Shown here piece after piece: positions 22,901 through 34,503 of a stretch of DNA of 64,000 nt; the first letter of the stretch is position 1, and the number at the start of each line of letters is the position of its first letter. The notes under the pieces were generated by a model that ran no database searches, was not told the origin of the DNA, and saw only the letters and a list, made by a program, of their open reading frames with translations. The stretch comes from Chamaecrista fasciculata. Taxonomy: Eukaryota > Streptophyta > Magnoliopsida > Fabales > Fabaceae. The stretch is from positions 77,247-141,246 of the forward strand of contig QANZ01009509.1 in the NCBI GenBank assembly GCA_003254925.1, in the 5' to 3' direction. The position numbers and the translations under genes were made by a program.

Positions 22901-25357
22901 TAAAGGAGGGTTGTTTGGTAGTTTTGATAGTTTATGGGGTTATTTGAAACTAGGCCATAGTTGAAGGGACTATTTACCAGGTTTAGAAGTTGAAGGGATT
23001 ATTTGAAACTAGGCCATAGTTGAAGGCTATTTATCAGGTTTAAAAGTTGAAGGGGTTAAGGGGGAGTATTTGCATTTTTCCCTTAAATTTTAGATAAAAT
23101 AGTTGTTGTTCATTGTAAATATCAGTGCTCTCTGTCAATGAATATATTAAAGCTTTCACCACTGTAGACTCATATAGGAGGAAAAGAAAATAAAGAAAAA
23201 AAAAAAAAAACTCAATATTCTGCTTACTTAGCTCTTGGGCTGGAGTGAATAAATGATGTAAAGTTTTTCAATGTAGTATTTATAATGTGACGTTGTATTT
23301 TCCTTTGACCTTGTGGAAGGCTGTGGCAAATGTTGAAAGAGCAATCGTTAAAGCCCTTGAGAAGCAATACAATGATATCTTAACACCTTTGAAAGATAGC
23401 ATCCCAAAGAGACTTAACTTGCAGGTTCAAAAGCTAGCAAGAAGACAATCAACGACTGTCTATATGGTTCCAAATCAAGTAAGTACCCAGTATGCTTATT
23501 TCTTGGCCAAGTTTTTGAGTTGATCTGAGATCAACTATCTGAATTTCGTTAATATCTATGAAGCACAAACACTTCATTTTGAGGAAGTGTCACCGTGTCT
23601 ATGTTTAATACTTGTACCACACATATCCATGAGTGTTAGAATTGAAAATTATTTTTTCGCCACTTCGAGTACAACGAAAAATATAAAAAAAAAATGATAC
23701 AAATGACATATTTCATTAAAAAATAATGTAAGTTTTGAAGTTTTCATCAAATTTACAGATATATGTTTTGTCTTGTCATGTCATATAATTTCAAAAATTT
23801 AACATGTCGATGTAAATGTCTGTACTTTATGTAGTTTAATATCTTTTTCAGCTGGAATTTTGTTATCTGTAATATGTTTATAATATTTTCTTTCATCAGC
23901 TGGGAATATTTTTGAACACCATCAAGAGAATTCTTGATGTCCTGCATTGTAAAGTGGAAGACATCTTGAAGTCCTGGGCATCATGTCTGCCAGCCATGGT
24001 AGATAAGAAGTCACCATTTGGGGAGCAAATTAATGGAGTCACCGTTCTCTTGAGAACCAAATACAAGACTTATTTACAAGCAGTAATAGGAAATCTTGTT
24101 AACAATGTAAGTTCATCAGAATCCACCCTCCTATTTAGTTTTCTTCCACATCCAACAGCTAAATTGAGAAAAACTAAATTGTAATCCTTAATGAAATGTA
24201 CATACACAAACACACACTCATATATATATCTTTAATGGGTTTAACATGATAAATAGAGTGAAATGGGAATGTATTCGTTCCTAATAGTTTTGAAGCTGTG
24301 ATTAACACAGAGAATTGTGATTTGGTCAGATGCAAGCTAACAGAAGCACGAGGCTGAAAAAGATTTTGGAGGAAACAACAGAAGAAGATGGGGAAGCTGA
24401 CGTCCGTGAAAGAATGCAATCTTTGAACTCCCAACTAATTGATTCCATCTCCAACTTACATGAGGTCTTTACCAGTCAGATTTTCATTGCAACATGTCGT
24501 GGATTCTGGGATAGAATGGGACAGGTAAAAGATATATATGTGTGTGTTTGTCTATATATATATATAGATGCTTTCAAAAATGGATACATGTGTAAATATA
24601 CATACCTGATTGGTTAAATACTTCCTTGACAGCTCTAACTATTACTCTAATTTTTGTTAGATTGTTTTGAAATTTCTGGAAGGGAGGAAAGAGAACAGGA
24701 CATGGTACAACGGATCTTACTATGCTCTTGGGGTAAGTTGGTATCTGATTTCAACTGAACCTTATGTTATATGCATCTTAATTGACAAAATATCCTCTCT
24801 ATTGTTATTATACTTAAGACTATTTCAAATTTCACCCCTAAACTTTTATGTCAATTTCATCTAAACTGATGACTAAAAATTTGAACTTGTAGGTCATATG
24901 ATTAAGTTGTCTTCATATTTGACTTAATTTTATGATTCTGTGACAAATATGGACATAAATTTATATATAATTTCATTAAAAAAAATCCACTTTTGTATTT
25001 TGTCATGTGATTGATCAATTAGATTTTTTTTAATCATACTTTGCATAATGGTAAAATTGACACTGAAAAACTTTAGGAAAGAAAGTCAAAAAAAAAAAAA
25101 AAGATGGTATCCTATATTATAATACATATAAAAGAGCATGAGAAATCAAAAACTTTTTTATAGACAAAATACCAATTAACAAAAGATGTTTGGTGTTTGG
25201 TGTTTTGTAGGTATTGGATGATACGTTTGCTTCCCAAATGCAAAGGTTACGAGGAAATGCACTGCAAGAGAAGGATCTTGAGCCTCCTCGTTCTGTGATT
25301 GAAGCTCGTTCCATTCTCTCCAAAGACACAACAAAGCTCGATCCATTCTTTGTCTAG
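14661..25357 (+). CDS. Plant-specific protein of the At4g24610/At5g65440 type, 21 exons
   Basis: Exons: 14661-14711, 15229-16106, 16453-16518, 16954-17085, 17192-17313, 17561-17725, 18022-18127, 18699-18804, 18900-19010, 19405-19568, 19715-19832, 20292-20516, 20980-21167, 21406-21573, 21661-21766, 22270-22407, 23320-23478, 23900-24106, 24330-24524, 24661-24732 and 25211-25357. All junctions are GT..AG and in phase, giving 3624 bases (1207 residues) without a stop. The N-terminus reads MMFTEGLDENAIKWIKQ. Exon 2 encodes a disordered region with a strongly acidic D/E tract near its first third. The conserved body starts at SQYAWQTLITYDAC and ends LQEKDLEPPRS. I recall this family as uncharacterised plant proteins, some misnamed after a crystal toxin, with a helical body distantly like MUN/DUF810 proteins of vesicle traffic; that link is uncertain. 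AATAAA-like signals lie at 25435-25465. Confidence 0.88.
20587..20749 (-). mobile_element. Au SINE in intron 12
   Basis: Read on the minus strand, it starts with a tRNA-like head (CCCTGGCGAAATGGTAAGG, then CACGGGTTCAAATTC as box B). It continues with the characteristic GGTAAGGCTGCGTACA and ends in GTGCACTGGGCC plus a T-run. This order is that of the Au SINE family of angiosperms. A direct repeat aatcatatatat at 20569-20580 and 20750-20761 is the likely target-site duplication. Confidence 0.85.
21836..22207. mobile_element. Degenerate MITE in intron 15
   Basis: Imperfect inverted ends (GATAAAATTATAGTTTAG against the inverse of CTATATTTAATTCCTCG side sequence near 22190) are flanked by aatttatat and aatttattt, an 8 of 9 direct match. 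The core carries 'agtcctc' and 'gagggact' phrases in inverted order. Confidence 0.5.
22642..23092. mobile_element. MITE in intron 16
   Basis: Ends GGGAAAAATGCAAATGCC and its inverse (TTTGCATTTTTCCC at the right) are clear inverted repeats. Flanks ttgaacttt and ttaaatttt agree at 7 of 9 positions. The interior repeats 'gttgaaggggttatttg' variants in both orientations. Confidence 0.7.
23558..23835. mobile_element. Degenerate GAAGCATG/GACAC-family MITE in intron 17
   Basis: The left end GAAGCACAAACACTTCATTTTG and following 'gtgtcaccgtgtc' match the family seen intact at 40585-40929. The right half is eroded ('tgtcttgtcatgtcat'). Confidence 0.5.
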
Positions 25358-27838
25358 CATTTCATAATCATATACCCAAAATATATTTGATTTCCATTGT
25401 ATACAAACTTTATTCTTTCTGCATATATTGTAACAAATAAATATATCTTCTTTTGGAATAAAAGTTGGGATGGCCTACTTGGTCCAAATTCAATACATCA
25501 ATTAGGACATAATTTGGAAAATTAACTTACTGCTTCCATAGACAGATTGAGTGCCCTTCTGTTTTGTTTTTTGGTGGACTAAATTTAGTTAAATGAAAAC
25601 TAATTTAAAGTTCTAAATTGTTTTTCTGTAAAAAAAAAAAAAAAAAAAAATCTCCTTGAGAAAATGTTCGACAAAGTTAAAGTGGCTTCATCAGTTCATT
25701 GTAACTTAATCTCTTCTGCTCTCAGGTTTGCTATTTGATCTTTGTGATCCTTAATCTTTGTGAGATTAACAAAATACTATGAACCTCAGTGTTGTAAAAC
25801 TAAGTACAGTGAGGGATAGTGTGATCAATATAATGTGGATGAATATCACCTGAAAAAGAATAGTTGTTTAGTGAAGATGGGCAATCTGGTCAATATAATG
25901 TGATCAATGATGGTTTTCAGCCCTTTGAATGAAGGAGATAGAGTGGATATGGAAGGGAGCATAAGGATGAGGATGGATTTACAGCCTATATTTCTTTGAA
26001 AAATACTGTAGTACAGTGGAAGATAGTGTCATTAGACTTGTGAAAGATGTTTTTTAAGGTAATTTTGATAGTAGCCCTGTTAATAAGACTCTCTTGCAAA
26101 TTTTGTGTTTGGAGCCATCCCAACTTGTTATATGATGATAATGATGAGACTTCCTAACTCCTAAGGCTATCTGCCAAGAGATTAAAAAGATAGTAAAATA
26201 TAGAGGCAGAAAATGGAGGCTTGAAAAACGCATATGGTAAGCTGGCAAGAAGTTCTGAAGTGTATTGTTTAAATCTGAAGTGCATGGAAGCTATGAATTC
26301 AGGTTATCTTCTGAAGATGGTAAGTAAAAAGCTATTGATCAATGAAAAGAATTTATGATCTTAAGCGTTAAAGTATAAGTAGAATAAGGGGGATGATGAT
26401 CTCTTTGGTGAATCTAACAAATCGATTGGATCCTCACACGCATATCTGACAAGATTTATGCGAGCCAAATAGGGAAGTCATGAGACTAAAACCACGTTTA
26501 GGTTGGATAAAAGGGTGGAGATGGAGAGGACTCTTAAGTAGAATGGAGGGAGATTGTAGTTGGGACATTCATAAGCTAATGAATGTTGTAAATCAAGAGG
26601 ATTTTGATAGGGGTATGGCAATTTTAATTTGCCTTGGAATCAAATCAATCAAGGGAGGACAATATTAGATGTTACAAATAGTTGATGAGGGAGAATTTGA
26701 GTCACTAAGTAATCCCACTGATTTCATAGGTGCAATGGCAATACAAATTATGTCTCTCAGAGTGGAACCTTACTATGCTAACAAACAAGATTGGCATTTG
26801 AAAAGCTGAGATGTTGGGGGAGTTCTACAAGGTGTCTAGTATGCTTGGAGATTAGGTTACAAAAAAGGTTATATTGCAAATGGATTCTCTTGTGCTCTTC
26901 AACATGTTTTCCAAAAGGAAATATCCAACATATACAAGTGACAAATTGTGATGGGTGCCAACTACAAGAATTATAATTAAATTTGGCGAAGGTTTCAGAG
27001 TGTTAAGATCCTCCGCAATTTTCAGTATATTATTAATAAAGTCAACTTCCTTGGCTATTTCAACACGAACTTTAAAGTCACAATTTCTTGTGCTCATGAT
27101 TAAAGTTCATCTGACAACTTTTATTTTCATAGCATATTTTATCTCAAATGACATAATCGTTAAATGATTTATAATATAGATAAAGGTTGTAAGTTTCCCC
27201 TTTCTTTATCTCATTTTGTGCAATTATCATCATAGAAAATCATCTTGTTGGTGAAATATTGACAGAAAGATATACAAATCTGAAATAATGGAATCTCTCA
27301 TTTCATATCACCATATTAGAAAAATGAAGCCTCAAATAACAAGACCCATGACAAAGAAATTAAAATACTAATAAGCAAAAGATGAGTAACAAACAGCTGT
27401 GGGCTACTAATGTCCACAATAGACTTAGTTCGTTTACGGAAAAGTAAGTCACATTTCCCATTCAAAGAATAAATTAAACACCTACAAGCACAATGAAAAT
27501 CTTAACAAATCTAAAAGTATCCAGAAACAATATCGCAGTCTCAGCAATTATAATAACTTCGAGGAACAACTTGAATAAACTAAAGCACTTAAAAAAATGT
27601 GATCAAAGTAATAGTCAGATGGGGTACCAACTACGAGGTGGGGAGGAGAGGGGAACAACAAAAAGCAGATCAATCGCAATATTAAGTATACTGACAAGTG
27701 AAACTACTAAGGCAATCAGCGAAGTACTTGTTGCCCCACTCAGAATGATGCTGTGATGTAATCAAGTTACAAAAACTTTATCTTCCGGCATGCCAGACAC
27801 CCTTTAGCTTTAGCTGAAGACAGATAGCAATGAGAACC
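25358..27838. other. 3'UTR of the 21-exon gene, then spacer with possible decayed retroelement
   Basis: AATAAA-like signals at 25435-25465 mark the probable end of the transcript. The rest up to the TM9SF gene has no convincing gene. The frame at 26480-26668 contains WDIHKLMNVVNQEDFDRGM, faintly like the W-x3-K-L block of plant LINE polyproteins, and short frames near 26800-27100 could be further remnants. This is weak evidence. The segment 27760-27838 is the probable 3'UTR of the minus-strand gene. Confidence 0.35.
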
Positions 27839-29818
27839 TTAATCTATCTTTACTGATGAGAACAAGTAGTGCACAAAGTAAAATGACATTAGGAAGCCAA
27901 TCGCGCCAGTTGACAACATGATCGCCACTGCCATGAGCAGTGAATAGCCAAGATAGAGGACAGCTGAGACAGGTCCACTCAAACTCTGAAGATCGAAAAC
28001 CAAGTAATTGATGGAGTACAAGAAGACGTAAAGGGCGACGGAACCAGAAGCAAAGAATGCCTTCCACCACCAACGCCAATCTTCGACGCAAAGATGCATA
28101 TAGGTGAGAACCACTGACACTTCAGCACAAACAATAACCAGCAGCAGAAGAACAACCAACAAGAAACCAAATACATAGTAAAACCTTCCAAGCCAGATAC
28201 TGGAGAGAATGAAGAAAAGCTCAATGAATAGTGTTCCAAATGGAAGGGTTCCTGCACCGAGGACAAGAAGCCATGATGGATATTTACGTGCAGGGATTTC
28301 CCGTGGAATCTGATTAGTTCGCACAGGATATTCAATTGGCTCAGCCTTCGTCCCCATAAATCCTCCGCCGAGGGTAAGTGGAACTGAAATACAGAACCAG
28401 AGGAAGAACAGCTTAAAATACAAGGAAATAGGAATAGCACCAGTACTGTTGCTTCCCCAGAGAATAAAATTCAGTGCTGTTAGTATAACAAATGCAATTC
28501 CGGGGAAAAAGCATGCAGCAAACCAGGAAATCGACCTCCATCCTTCTGGAGTTCCCTTAATGGTCCTCCAGAGACGTACACTGACATAACCAGAAGCAAT
28601 TCCAAGGAAAAGATATAAAATTATCATCCCCGTCAGGAGCATTCCTCGAGAAGCAGGAGACATGAAACCAAGGGCAGCAAAAACAATAGTAACAGCTGAC
28701 ATTCCAGTAATCTGAACCCCATTTCCAACCATGACACAGAGAAGCCTTGAGCAATCAGGCTCCCTAAATACATCACCCACAACAAGTTTCCATCCAGAAA
28801 GCTCCTCGTTCATCTGAGCTTGTGCTTCTTTGTCCAATTCTTCATACCTTGTCAGATCCCTTCTCACAGTTCTTAAGAAAATAACAAAAACAATACCTGC
28901 TAGGAAAAAGATCACCATTAGTGAATTCAGGATTGAGAACCAGTGTACTCGGGCACCCTCCATCTTCAAATAAGCATCCCACCGCGATGGCCATCTTACA
29001 TCACTCTTTACAAATTCAACCTCATATGTAAATGATATCCTCTCTTGCTCCCTAATTATTTGATACTTATCAAGCTCAGGTGGGCAGCTTACTGGTGAGA
29101 TCGTATCATACAAGTGGAGCTTTGTCATAGCTTCAGGATCATGTTTAACACTACAAGGAACAACCTGAAAACCGACTATTTCATATCCAGAGGCTTTCTT
29201 TTTGTCTGCTTCAGATATGACACCCATACCTTCCTCCCCAGTCCCAATAATCTGAACACCACTACCTTCATATTCATGAACCAAGACTGTGAATTTAAGG
29301 TGGTTAATAATGTAATCTGCCCCACCATCAGGTGGAGTGTACCCAACAGGAAACCCTGTCCACTGGATTTTAACCCCATTTTGATTAGCAAACCTCATAA
29401 CCGGCAAGTTATCAAGGATCATATTTACCTGGTACAGATCACGTGTTCTTTGTTTCAATAGCTTTACCTCATGCTCATTTAGTGGGGTTGTAGTACAGAG
29501 GTAGATTGTCTCATTAACATTCATCCGGAAACGGTAAGGAGAGTTATCAATCTGATCTCCCATAAGGAGCTCACCAAGATTCTCGGCACTTTTCTTTATG
29601 CCATTAGGGGGCTTACAGTAAGGGAGACTGTAGTAGCTGAAGGGAAGCTCAGTTTCAATAGAGGTCAACGAATTAACTTTGGCTAATATAGGATCTCCAT
29701 TGGAATAAGTGTGCATGTAGCTTCCAGGCAGATAGAAAGCATCGCTGAATTGGGCAAACACAATGAAAGATAGGAAAACCCAGGGGGTCAAGGATTTCCT
29801 CAGGGTCGGTAACTCCAT
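27839..29818 (-). CDS. Transmembrane 9 superfamily member (EMP70/TM9SF, plant TMN11/12-like)
   Basis: TM9SF proteins are nine-span membrane proteins of the Golgi and endosomes. The 659-residue single-exon frame starts MELPTLRKSLTPWVFL, a signal peptide, and goes on with the family opening AFYLPGSYMHTYSNGDP and the luminal block ELPFSYYSLPYCKPP. A first transmembrane segment follows at about residues 294-316 (ILNSLMVIFFLAGIVFVI), then eight more hydrophobic segments. It ends FVHYLFSSVKID, in which the lysine and final acidic residue match the KxD/E COPI-binding Golgi retention signal described for plant EMP12. The length is normal and the frame intact. It is read towards the 21-exon gene (convergent). 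A 5'UTR intron precedes the start. I am sure of the family; the numbering TMN11/12 is from recall. Confidence 0.93.
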   Translation of the reverse strand: MELPTLRKSLTPWVFLSFIVFAQFSDAFYLPGSYMHTYSNGDPILAKVNSLTSIETELPFSYYSLPYCKPPNGIKKSAENLGELLMGDQIDNSPYRFRMNVNETIYLCTTTPLNEHEVKLLKQRTRDLYQVNMILDNLPVMRFANQNGVKIQWTGFPVGYTPPDGGADYIINHLKFTVLVHEYEGSGVQIIGTGEEGMGVISEADKKKASGYEIVGFQVVPCSVKHDPEAMTKLHLYDTISPVSCPPELDKYQIIREQERISFTYEVEFVKSDVRWPSRWDAYLKMEGARVHWFSILNSLMVIFFLAGIVFVIFLRTVRRDLTRYEELDKEAQAQMNEELSGWKLVVGDVFREPDCSRLLCVMVGNGVQITGMSAVTIVFAALGFMSPASRGMLLTGMIILYLFLGIASGYVSVRLWRTIKGTPEGWRSISWFAACFFPGIAFVILTALNFILWGSNSTGAIPISLYFKLFFLWFCISVPLTLGGGFMGTKAEPIEYPVRTNQIPREIPARKYPSWLLVLGAGTLPFGTLFIELFFILSSIWLGRFYYVFGFLLVVLLLLVIVCAEVSVVLTYMHLCVEDWRWWWKAFFASGSVALYVFLYSINYLVFDLQSLSGPVSAVLYLGYSLLMAVAIMLSTGAIGFLMSFYFVHYLFSSVKID

Positions 29819-29896
29819 TTGATTGAATTTTCAACAGCAAATGCCGGTACTTGATCCGTGAATCGGCTAACTCTACTGATGCATTCAAAACCAAAT

Positions 29897-30503
29897 CTAC
29901 AGAAGAATAAAATGTTGATTTCAGAAGCCAGAACTCTAATCTAAAAATCTACCAATAGATATCATAGTTTCCGCATCAGATCCATTATTTTTCAGGAAGA
30001 AGTAAAGAAAAGGTGCCACAGATCGGCTAATGAATAATTCAAAAGCGGATCACAGAGCTTAATAATGGGTTTTATCACCACAGCAAACAAATTCAAGAAT
30101 AAATAGAATAACTAAGAATAAGATTAAGAGCAATCAAAACAATATTCAACTCATCTTCGAGCAACAATACCAGAAACGGCAGAAACAAAATAAAAGATAC
30201 ATACGATCAATAACCACCGAAAAAAGGGGGGAGTGGGGGACACCCACGAATAATTCCAATAGAATTCGCACCGAAAGGACGCAAGAAGTACTAAACCACC
30301 CTATACTGACAAAGATCAACAAATTTCTATAATAGTTCTAAAATCAAGAATACCGAAATCAAAATAAAAAAGAGAAATTAAGTCGAGAAAAAACTGCAAA
30401 CCCCGAGATCTGGCTACGGCTTCGGTTGTCCGAAAACAGCGTTTGGAAACTATAGCTTCAGTTGTTTGAAAGAGAAGAAGAAGAAAAGGAAGAGAGGACT
30501 CAC
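29897..30503 (-). other. 5'UTR intron of the TM9SF gene, with two tiny uORFs around its acceptor
   Basis: A donor CCATG|GTGAGT (GT at 30503-30502) and an acceptor TTCTTCTGTAG|ATTTGG (AG at 29898-29897) bound a 607 bp intron upstream of the ATG at 29818. Splicing joins ATG to ATTTGGTTTTGA, making a 4-codon uORF (M-I-W-F). It is followed at once by ATGCATCAGTAG (29884-29873), a 3-codon uORF. This is predicted from sequence only. Confidence 0.55.
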
Positions 30504-30662
30504 CATGGAATCTGGCGATAGAGAGATCTCAAGTTCTGAACACAAGAGATCGGAAAGATGGGAACAAATTGGAGAAATGAGAAATGAGAAATGAGAAGAG
30601 CAAGAGCGAGTGCTGTTCTTGTTGGGTCACTCACGAGAGAATCGTATCGTATAGGATGTGAA

Positions 30663-30668
30663 GGCCCA
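30663..30668 (-). promoter_or_regulatory. Site II-like TGGGCC element upstream of the TM9SF gene
   Basis: TGGGCC on the minus strand, about 160 bp upstream of the 5'UTR donor. TGGGCY (site II) elements are common in promoters of plant housekeeping genes. Evidence is motif and position only. Confidence 0.35.
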
Positions 30669-30689
30669 TTTCTATTCTAAATAGAGTAG

Positions 30690-31390
30690 CCCGATTCTTC
30701 TGAGTTGGACCGTAAAAAAATAAGGCATTTTGAAATTTTATTTCTTTTATTTTTTTTAAAAAATTATTAAAGGAATTTGTTTGATGGCTTAATTTCTTAC
30801 AAATTATTTTTAAAATTAAAATTTAAAAAAAAAATTTGGAGAACTAATTTTCATTACTGATTATGTGTAATTCATTTAAATTTACTAACAACAGTTTAGT
30901 GTAAAGACCTTCTGAATTTTCAATTGTATTCACTTAAGATTATTAAATTTTAAAATTTGACAGACAGGCCTCTTGAACTTTTAACTTTGCTCACTTAAGA
31001 CTTCTAAATAGCCGTACTTTTTAAAAAAGAACTAAATTGTCTTAAATTGAACAAAGTTGAAATTTTAGGGAGTTTGTCTGTCAAATTTTAAAACTTAAGA
31101 AACTTAAGTGAACACAGTTAAAAACTCATAAGGTCTATCTGTCAAATTTTAAAACTCATGGATATTTTCTTCCCCTAACCTAAAACTTAAGGGGTTTTAG
31201 TGCAATTTAGCATTTTTTTAAAATATTTTCAAATGGACTTTCCTTTTGTTTTTTCCTAAATCTTTCAGAAACACATTTTATCTTCAAAAACAAAATTACA
31301 TAAACTTATTTCTTGGTGAGTAATGAGATGTTACAACCTAATTCCGGGGAAGAATCAGATGATATTCTTTAATTGATAACAAGTAATTAT
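30690..31390. other. AT-rich spacer with inverted 'acttaag/aaatttgac' phrases
   Basis: No gene is visible. Between about 30890 and 31210 short phrases such as 'ttgacagacaggcc' and 'ctatctgtcaaatttta' recur in both orientations, as in an old MITE. I could not define the ends. Confidence 0.35.
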
Positions 31391-31797
31391 CAATGTAGAA
31401 AAAATCGGACTGGACCGGCCGGTTCAACCGGCGAACCGGACACCAGTCCAGTCCGAAAAAATAAAATATCGGCCTGCAGTTGACCCGGGTCAAACCGCTC
31501 GAACCAGCCGGTTAAACCAGGAACCGGTGAACCGGAAATATTTGAAAAAATTAAAAAAAAAAATTAAATATTTGACACTTATTATATGTGATGGACATAT
31601 GGTTATGTTCAATTTTTACTTTAAATTTAAATTATTGTAACATATCAATATGTATTTGATGAATATGTATATTTGAAAATGTATTTTTTAAGTAAACCGG
31701 CTCAACCAGTTGAATCAGTGACCCAGCGGTTGAACCAGTGAACCAGTGACCCGAGCCTTTCACCGGGTCAATGACCGGTCCGGTTTTTTGCACTATG
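31391..31797. mobile_element. hAT-like MITE with CCGGTT-rich ends
   Basis: Ends CAATGTAGAAAAAATCGGAC and (inverse of the right end) CATAGTGCAAAAAACCGGAC match over about 20 bases. The 8-bp duplication gtaattat at 31383-31390 and 31798-31805 is perfect. Subterminal CCGGTT/AACCGG words are repeated many times. An 8-bp duplication and CA..TG ends fit the hAT superfamily. Confidence 0.85.
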
Positions 31798-32592
31798 GTA
31801 ATTATTGCTCTTGAAATTTAGATATTTCTAAAGTAAATTTTGTCTCTATTAACAAATAAAAAATCATACAACTAATTTGATTCAGACTCAAAAATATCAT
31901 TTCTATCAAACATCTATCAATTTATTTTAACAGCTCAACATATACATGAAAAGATTGTTGTTTAGGTAACGACTTCAACCAATTTTTTCTTTTAGACATG
32001 AAAAACTCATGAAGTTTTCATATTACTTATGCTGATTTATATACCTCACAGCTCACAGATCTTCATTTCATAATAATCCCTCAAAACCAAATAAAATATC
32101 AAACAAATCAAATATTTAGACAAATTTGAAAGCCAGCTTTCTGTGTCGGTGCTTATTTTGGCCATCTTCTTTGTCGGTGTTTGCTAGTGAGGAGATAGAT
32201 CCAATGCATGCCATATTATTTTTTTCCGTAAAAGATGATTCATTCAAAATTAAAGAAATTAAAAGGGTGCAAGATCCAGGAAATAAACAACCATTTAACT
32301 CACACTATACGCTACGTGAGAAATCAAAAGTATCGATAAAACTAAGCAAGAATATTATTGGATCTTACTTTGTTTATTAGAGAAATTTCAATTTTGTATA
32401 AAATGCATGTAAAGATTATTTATCGAGATAATCTCTCAATATATGTGATGTCTAAAAGATAGTATGTGATGTGAAAGATGAGATGAGAGTATATAATTTA
32501 GCCATAAGTATTCGTTTTTACATTTGTTGTTAGATTGAACTGCATCTTTTATATTTTATTTGAGTTGATTTTGTCTTTGTATTTTTCAAATT

Positions 32593-33002
32593 GGCAAAAT
32601 TAAAGTACTATTAGTACCCTAAAGTATGGGGTTATTTTTTATTGTACTTTCAAATTTATTTGGAGTCAATTGTACTATCAAATTATGGGATCAATTTCAG
32701 TTATATCCTTAAAGTTTTTTTTTAGTCTATTATACCCTAAATACCTCCCAATTTAGAGGTACAATTGATACAAAAAAAAAAAAAATACTGAANNNNNNNN
32801 NNNNNNNNAAAAAAAAAAAAAAAATACTGAAAGTATACTTGATACAAAAAAGAAAAGAGTGGGGGTATAATTGACTCAAAAAAAATTTAGGAGTATAACT
32901 GAAATTGACCTCATACTTTAGGGGTACAATTGATAAAAAAAAAAATTAAGGATACAACTGAAAATAACCGAATACTTTAGGGATACTAAGAGTACTTTTG
33001 CC
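32593..33002. mobile_element. MITE with 10-bp target-site duplication and an assembly gap inside
   Basis: Ends GGCAAAATTAAAGTACT and (inverse right) GGCAAAAGTACTCTTAG are related. The flanking direct repeat ttttcaaatt at 32583-32592 and 33003-33012 is perfect. The inner inverted repeats contain 'ccctaaagtatgggg' and 'catactttagggg'. The middle is interrupted by the N gap, so the printed length is approximate. Confidence 0.75.
32793..32808. other. Assembly gap (16 N)
   Basis: Sixteen N bases are flanked on both sides by an A-run followed by 'tactgaa'. The same short sequence on each side suggests that the contig ends overlap. Confidence 0.95.
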
Positions 33003-33275
33003 TTTTCAAATTATTCAATTTCATCCTTATATCAATATCATATAAATTGTTAATAAAATTATTTAACATATTTTGACATTTTAATGAATTTTTTGTTATC
33101 AAGTTTAGATAAAATTTATTACAATAAAATTTGACAATATTATTTATAGATGATATACCTTAGCTCAACTTAATATAGGTTGTTTGAGAATTGAGAGTTA
33201 ACATTGTTCTTTTTCATGAGAGACAAATGATATGCCTTTAATTGATCACCCAAAATTCACCCCAAATGATTAACC

Positions 33276-33613
33276 TAGAAAGCATAGACACTTCATTTTA
33301 AAGGCGTGTCGCCGTGTCAGACACGTGTCAGTGTTCGACACCCGTACGATACCAACGCGACACATATCCATAAATTTTATAATATAAATCAATTTTTCGT
33401 AACTTTAACATGATAGACGAGAGAAAATAATAATAAATATGACATATATTTGAATAAAAATTATAATTTTTAAATTTTTCATTAAAAATTATGAATATTG
33501 AATTATTTATATATATAAATATATGCTGTGTCTTGTCGCGTAATTTTGAGAGTTTGGTGTATCGCTGTGTCCGTGTTCGTGTCGTGTCCCGTGTCCATGT
33601 CCGTGCTTGATAG
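33276..33613. mobile_element. GAAGCATG/GACAC-family MITE
   Basis: The left part (TAGAAAGCATAGACACTTC, then 'gcgtgtcgccgtgtcagacacgtg') matches the element at 40585-40929. The right part carries 'gtccgtgttcgtgtcgtgtcc' and ends CCGTGCTTGATAG. The flanks do not show a clean duplication. Confidence 0.75.
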
Positions 33614-33934
33614 GACCTAACCTTAGAGCGAGTTTCATTAATTACCATGATCACAATCATAAATCTTTAAAATTTAAATCACGGAGTATTATCTTCCATT
33701 CCCATTCAGCATAATTATTTCAGGTAGTTCAAACAATTTTGTTGAACTAATTTTACATATTAATGGGGCACTGATTTTATCAAACTCAGTTTCTCCCGGC
33801 TTGTTTATAAGATTTTGTTGACCAATTACTAGAGGGAAGCCTAAACATCATATTGAAATCAACGAAACTTAGGTGTTATTTAATGTTAAGGACTCAATCA
33901 CACACAAAATGCAAGGTCTTCATTATAAAAACTA

Positions 33935-34208
33935 CTCCCTCCGTTCCTGAATATCTGCTTTTCTGGAGAACTTTTTTTATTCCAAAATATCTGATGTTTT
34001 ATAACTTCAAGAGAGCATTAATTATTCTTTTACCATTCTATCCCTATTAAATATAGTAGAGTCATAAAAGAATAAACATTTTCCAAGTAATTTAATAGGG
34101 ATAATTTAGTCTTTTTACCTCATTTTTGTCTTCATTTTAGGTGAGCTAATCATTTCCTTGGTCTGTGTGTATTTACCTTAAACATCAGATATATAGGAAC
34201 GGAGGGAG
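33935..34208. mobile_element. Stowaway (Tc1/mariner-type) MITE
   Basis: Perfect CTCCCTCCGTTCC at the left and GGAACGGAGGGAG at the right, the signature of plant Stowaway MITEs, flanked by the TA dinucleotide (33933-33934 and 34209-34210). It is 274 bp with no coding capacity and lies about 300 bp from the 3' end of LHCA3. Confidence 0.95.
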
Positions 34209-34503
34209 TAAAATTATTTTAGCTCTTTATTTTAACACAACTACATTCCTAAATCTGTTTTTGAAAACCCAAAAAAAAAAAAATCAGCAATATGTGATAA
34301 CTGATATCATATGTGGTCAATATTTTTGGCGATTCTCAATATTAATCCCAAGAGGCATTCACTACAAGAGGCAAGAGGATATTACAAGAGAAGTGAAAAT
34401 AAGAGAAGATCAATTCATACAAATTCTTCTGGTCTTTCAGATTTACTACAAATTCAAACACATAACACATACATACATATATATGATGATGATGTTTTAG
34501 TGT

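Noticed and set aside
33328..33660. 110-codon minus-strand open frame with RTWTRDTTRTRTQ
   Set aside because: The repetitive peptide is the translation of GTGTC/GACAC words of the MITE family; a similar frame occurs at 40809-41036.
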